From Streptomyces griseoloalbus (lineage in GTDB: Bacteria; Actinomycetota; Actinomycetes; Streptomycetales; Streptomycetaceae): a DNA stretch of 64,000 nucleotides. The stretch is taken from assembly GCA_014650015.1 (NCBI GenBank), contig BMUD01000001.1, positions 1 to 64,000 on the forward strand. The letters are read 5' to 3'. This document shows positions 62,742 to 64,000 of this stretch, piece after piece. The notes under the pieces were generated by a model, which saw only the letters and a program-made list of their open reading frames with translations, was not told the origin of the DNA and searched no databases. The number at the start of each line of letters is the position of its first letter. Positions within the stretch are counted from its first letter, which is position 1. Both the position numbers and the translations under genes were made by a program.

Positions 62742-64000
62742 GTGGCCGCTCAGGCTCAACAGCAAACCGCGGTCGATCCGGTTCACGACTCCGTTCGCGA
62801 CCGGGAGATCAGCCTGGAACAGGAACACCTGGACCGGGTGTACCGCCGCCTCGAGGAGAAGATCCACGAGGCGGAGTTCCTCATGCGTGACGCCGCCCGG
62901 CGCGGCCAGGTCGGCACGCCCGGCGCCCTCGCCGAACGGGACGCCCAGGTCTTCCGGGCCGGCATCCACCTCAACCGGCTGCACAACGAGTACGAGGACT
63001 TCCTCTTCGGCCGTATCGACCTGCTGCTCGGCAAGGACGGCAAGAAGGGCCCCGACGGCGCCTACACCGCCGTCGAGCCCGCCGAGGGCGCCGTACGCGC
63101 CGACAACACCGCCGACATCGCCGAGACCCTGCACATCGGCCGTATCGGCGTCCTCGACGAGGATTACACCCCGCTGGTCATCGACTGGCGGGCCCCGGCG
63201 GCCGCCCCCTTCTACCGGTCCACGCCGGTCGATCCCGGCCGGGTCGTGCGGCGCCGAGTCATCCGCTCCAAGGGCCGCCGGGTCCTCGGCGTCGAGGACG
63301 ACCTGATGCGGCCCGAGCTCACGGCGTCCCTCGACGGACACGAACTGGCGGTCATCGGCGACGGCGCCCTGATGGCCGCGCTCGGACAGGCCCGCACGCA
63401 CACCATGCGCGACATCGTCGCCTCCATCCAGGCCGAGCAGGACCTGGTGATCCGCGCCCCCGCCGCCTCGGTCACCTACGTCGAGGGAGGCCCCGGCACC
63501 GGCAAGACCGCCGTCGCCCTGCACCGCGCGGCCTACCTGCTCTACCAGGACCGGCGCCGGTACGCGGGCGGCATCCTGATCGTCTCGCCCACCCCGCTCC
63601 TCGTCGCCTACACCGAGGGCGTGCTGCCCTCCCTCGGCGAGGAGGGCCAGGTCGCCATCCGGGCCATCGGCTCGCTGGTCGAGGGCGCCGAGGCCACGCT
63701 GTACGACTCCCCGTCGGTGGCCCGCGCCAAGGGCTCGTACCGCATGCTCAAGGTGGTGCGGAAGGCCGCCCGCGGCGCGCTGGAACGGAACGACGCACCG
63801 GACCGGCTGCGGGTCGTCGCCTTCGGCCGGCGCCTGGAACTGGAGGCCGAGGACCTGGCCGCCGTCCGCCGCACCGCCCTCGGCGGCACCGCCCCGGTCA
63901 ACCTGCTGCGCCCCCGCGCCCGCAAGCTGCTCCTCGACGCCCTGTGGGAGCGCTCCGGCGCCGGCAACCGGCACACCGACCCGGAACTGGCGGCCGAGCT
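62742..64000 (+). CDS. HelD-like superfamily 1 helicase / RNA polymerase recycling factor (3' truncated by window)
   Basis: 419 codons are visible from the GTG at 62742, with AAGGGGG four bases before it; the gene runs past the window end. An N-terminal helical arm (DREISLEQEHLDRVYRRLEEKIHEAEF) is followed by LHIGRIGVLDED and DWRAPAAAPFY. Walker A GGPGTGKTAVALHRAAYLL lies near residue 250. This is the HelD layout, in which a UvrD-like ATPase with a long coiled-coil removes stalled RNA polymerase from DNA. Some actinobacterial members (HelR) also give rifampicin tolerance. The C-terminal half is unseen, so HelD versus HelR cannot be decided. Confidence 0.85.
   Translation, partial: MAAQAQQQTAVDPVHDSVRDREISLEQEHLDRVYRRLEEKIHEAEFLMRDAARRGQVGTPGALAERDAQVFRAGIHLNRLHNEYEDFLFGRIDLLLGKDGKKGPDGAYTAVEPAEGAVRADNTADIAETLHIGRIGVLDEDYTPLVIDWRAPAAAPFYRSTPVDPGRVVRRRVIRSKGRRVLGVEDDLMRPELTASLDGHELAVIGDGALMAALGQARTHTMRDIVASIQAEQDLVIRAPAASVTYVEGGPGTGKTAVALHRAAYLLYQDRRRYAGGILIVSPTPLLVAYTEGVLPSLGEEGQVAIRAIGSLVEGAEATLYDSPSVARAKGSYRMLKVVRKAARGALERNDAPDRLRVVAFGRRLELEAEDLAAVRRTALGGTAPVNLLRPRARKLLLDALWERSGAGNRHTDPELAAE

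Overview
The window looks like a stretch of Streptomyces chromosome. GC content is very high, codon third positions are almost all G or C, GTG and TTG starts are common, and long spurious antisense frames abound. Most of it reads as conserved core. The gene order resembles the Streptomyces coelicolor SCO295x-SCO299x segment (galE, ohrR/ohr, pkaA, pkaB, prfB, ftsE, ftsX, smpB, ssrA, matA, matB, narK, nnaR, sigU, rsuA, helD-like). That comparison is from memory; no search was run.

Layout. 1-5.7 kb: 5' end of a wall-polymer ABC exporter permease, a divergent TetR regulator, an ADP-ribosylglycohydrolase, galE, a GT2 glycosyltransferase, and the divergent ohrR/ohr organic-peroxide pair. 5.7-15.7 kb: a cell-surface polymer locus with two polytopic membrane proteins and three large paralogues, each fusing a GT2 domain to a TagB/TagF-type glycerophosphotransferase domain. 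15.8-19.4 kb: a carbohydrate ABC importer (binding lipoprotein and two permeases, no ATPase). 19.7-27.5 kb: a small lipoprotein, an FHA-FtsK/SpoIIIE ATPase, and the Ser/Thr kinases pkaA and pkaB.

27.7-34.4 kb: translation and division genes: prfB, a sortase-type LAETG surface protein, a zinc-ribbon membrane protein, ftsE-ftsX, an S41 protease, smpB and the tmRNA gene. A sigma-R-type promoter lies ahead of the tmRNA. 34.5-39.1 kb: a secreted esterase, a LacI regulator with a perfect palindromic operator, an MFS exporter and a divergent LysR regulator. 39.3-44.4 kb: a translationally coupled operon, matA-matB-acyltransferase, for an extracellular aminoglycan of the PNAG type.

44.4-57.3 kb is the accessory-looking part. 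It holds an unrecognised membrane protein, a 2H phosphoesterase, and a compact four-gene set: an MfnB-type furan synthase, an aldehyde dehydrogenase, a zinc alcohol dehydrogenase and an O-methyltransferase. I propose that this set makes a small furan metabolite. Next come an EF-hand protein, decayed remnants of a P-type ATPase and an IS1380-like transposase, two tandem killer-toxin-like beta/gamma-crystallin secreted proteins, a lipoprotein and an HTH/NB-ARC/TPR regulator. 57.6-64 kb returns to core genes: narK and nnaR (nitrate), a CGNR zinc-finger regulator, sigU with its anti-sigma factor rsuA, and a HelD-like helicase cut off by the window end.

The most novel-looking item is the furan cluster at 46968-51229. 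Also worth a second look are the tandem toxin-like proteins, the sigma-R promoter of the tmRNA gene, the exact 204-bp duplication in matA, and the LacI palindrome.
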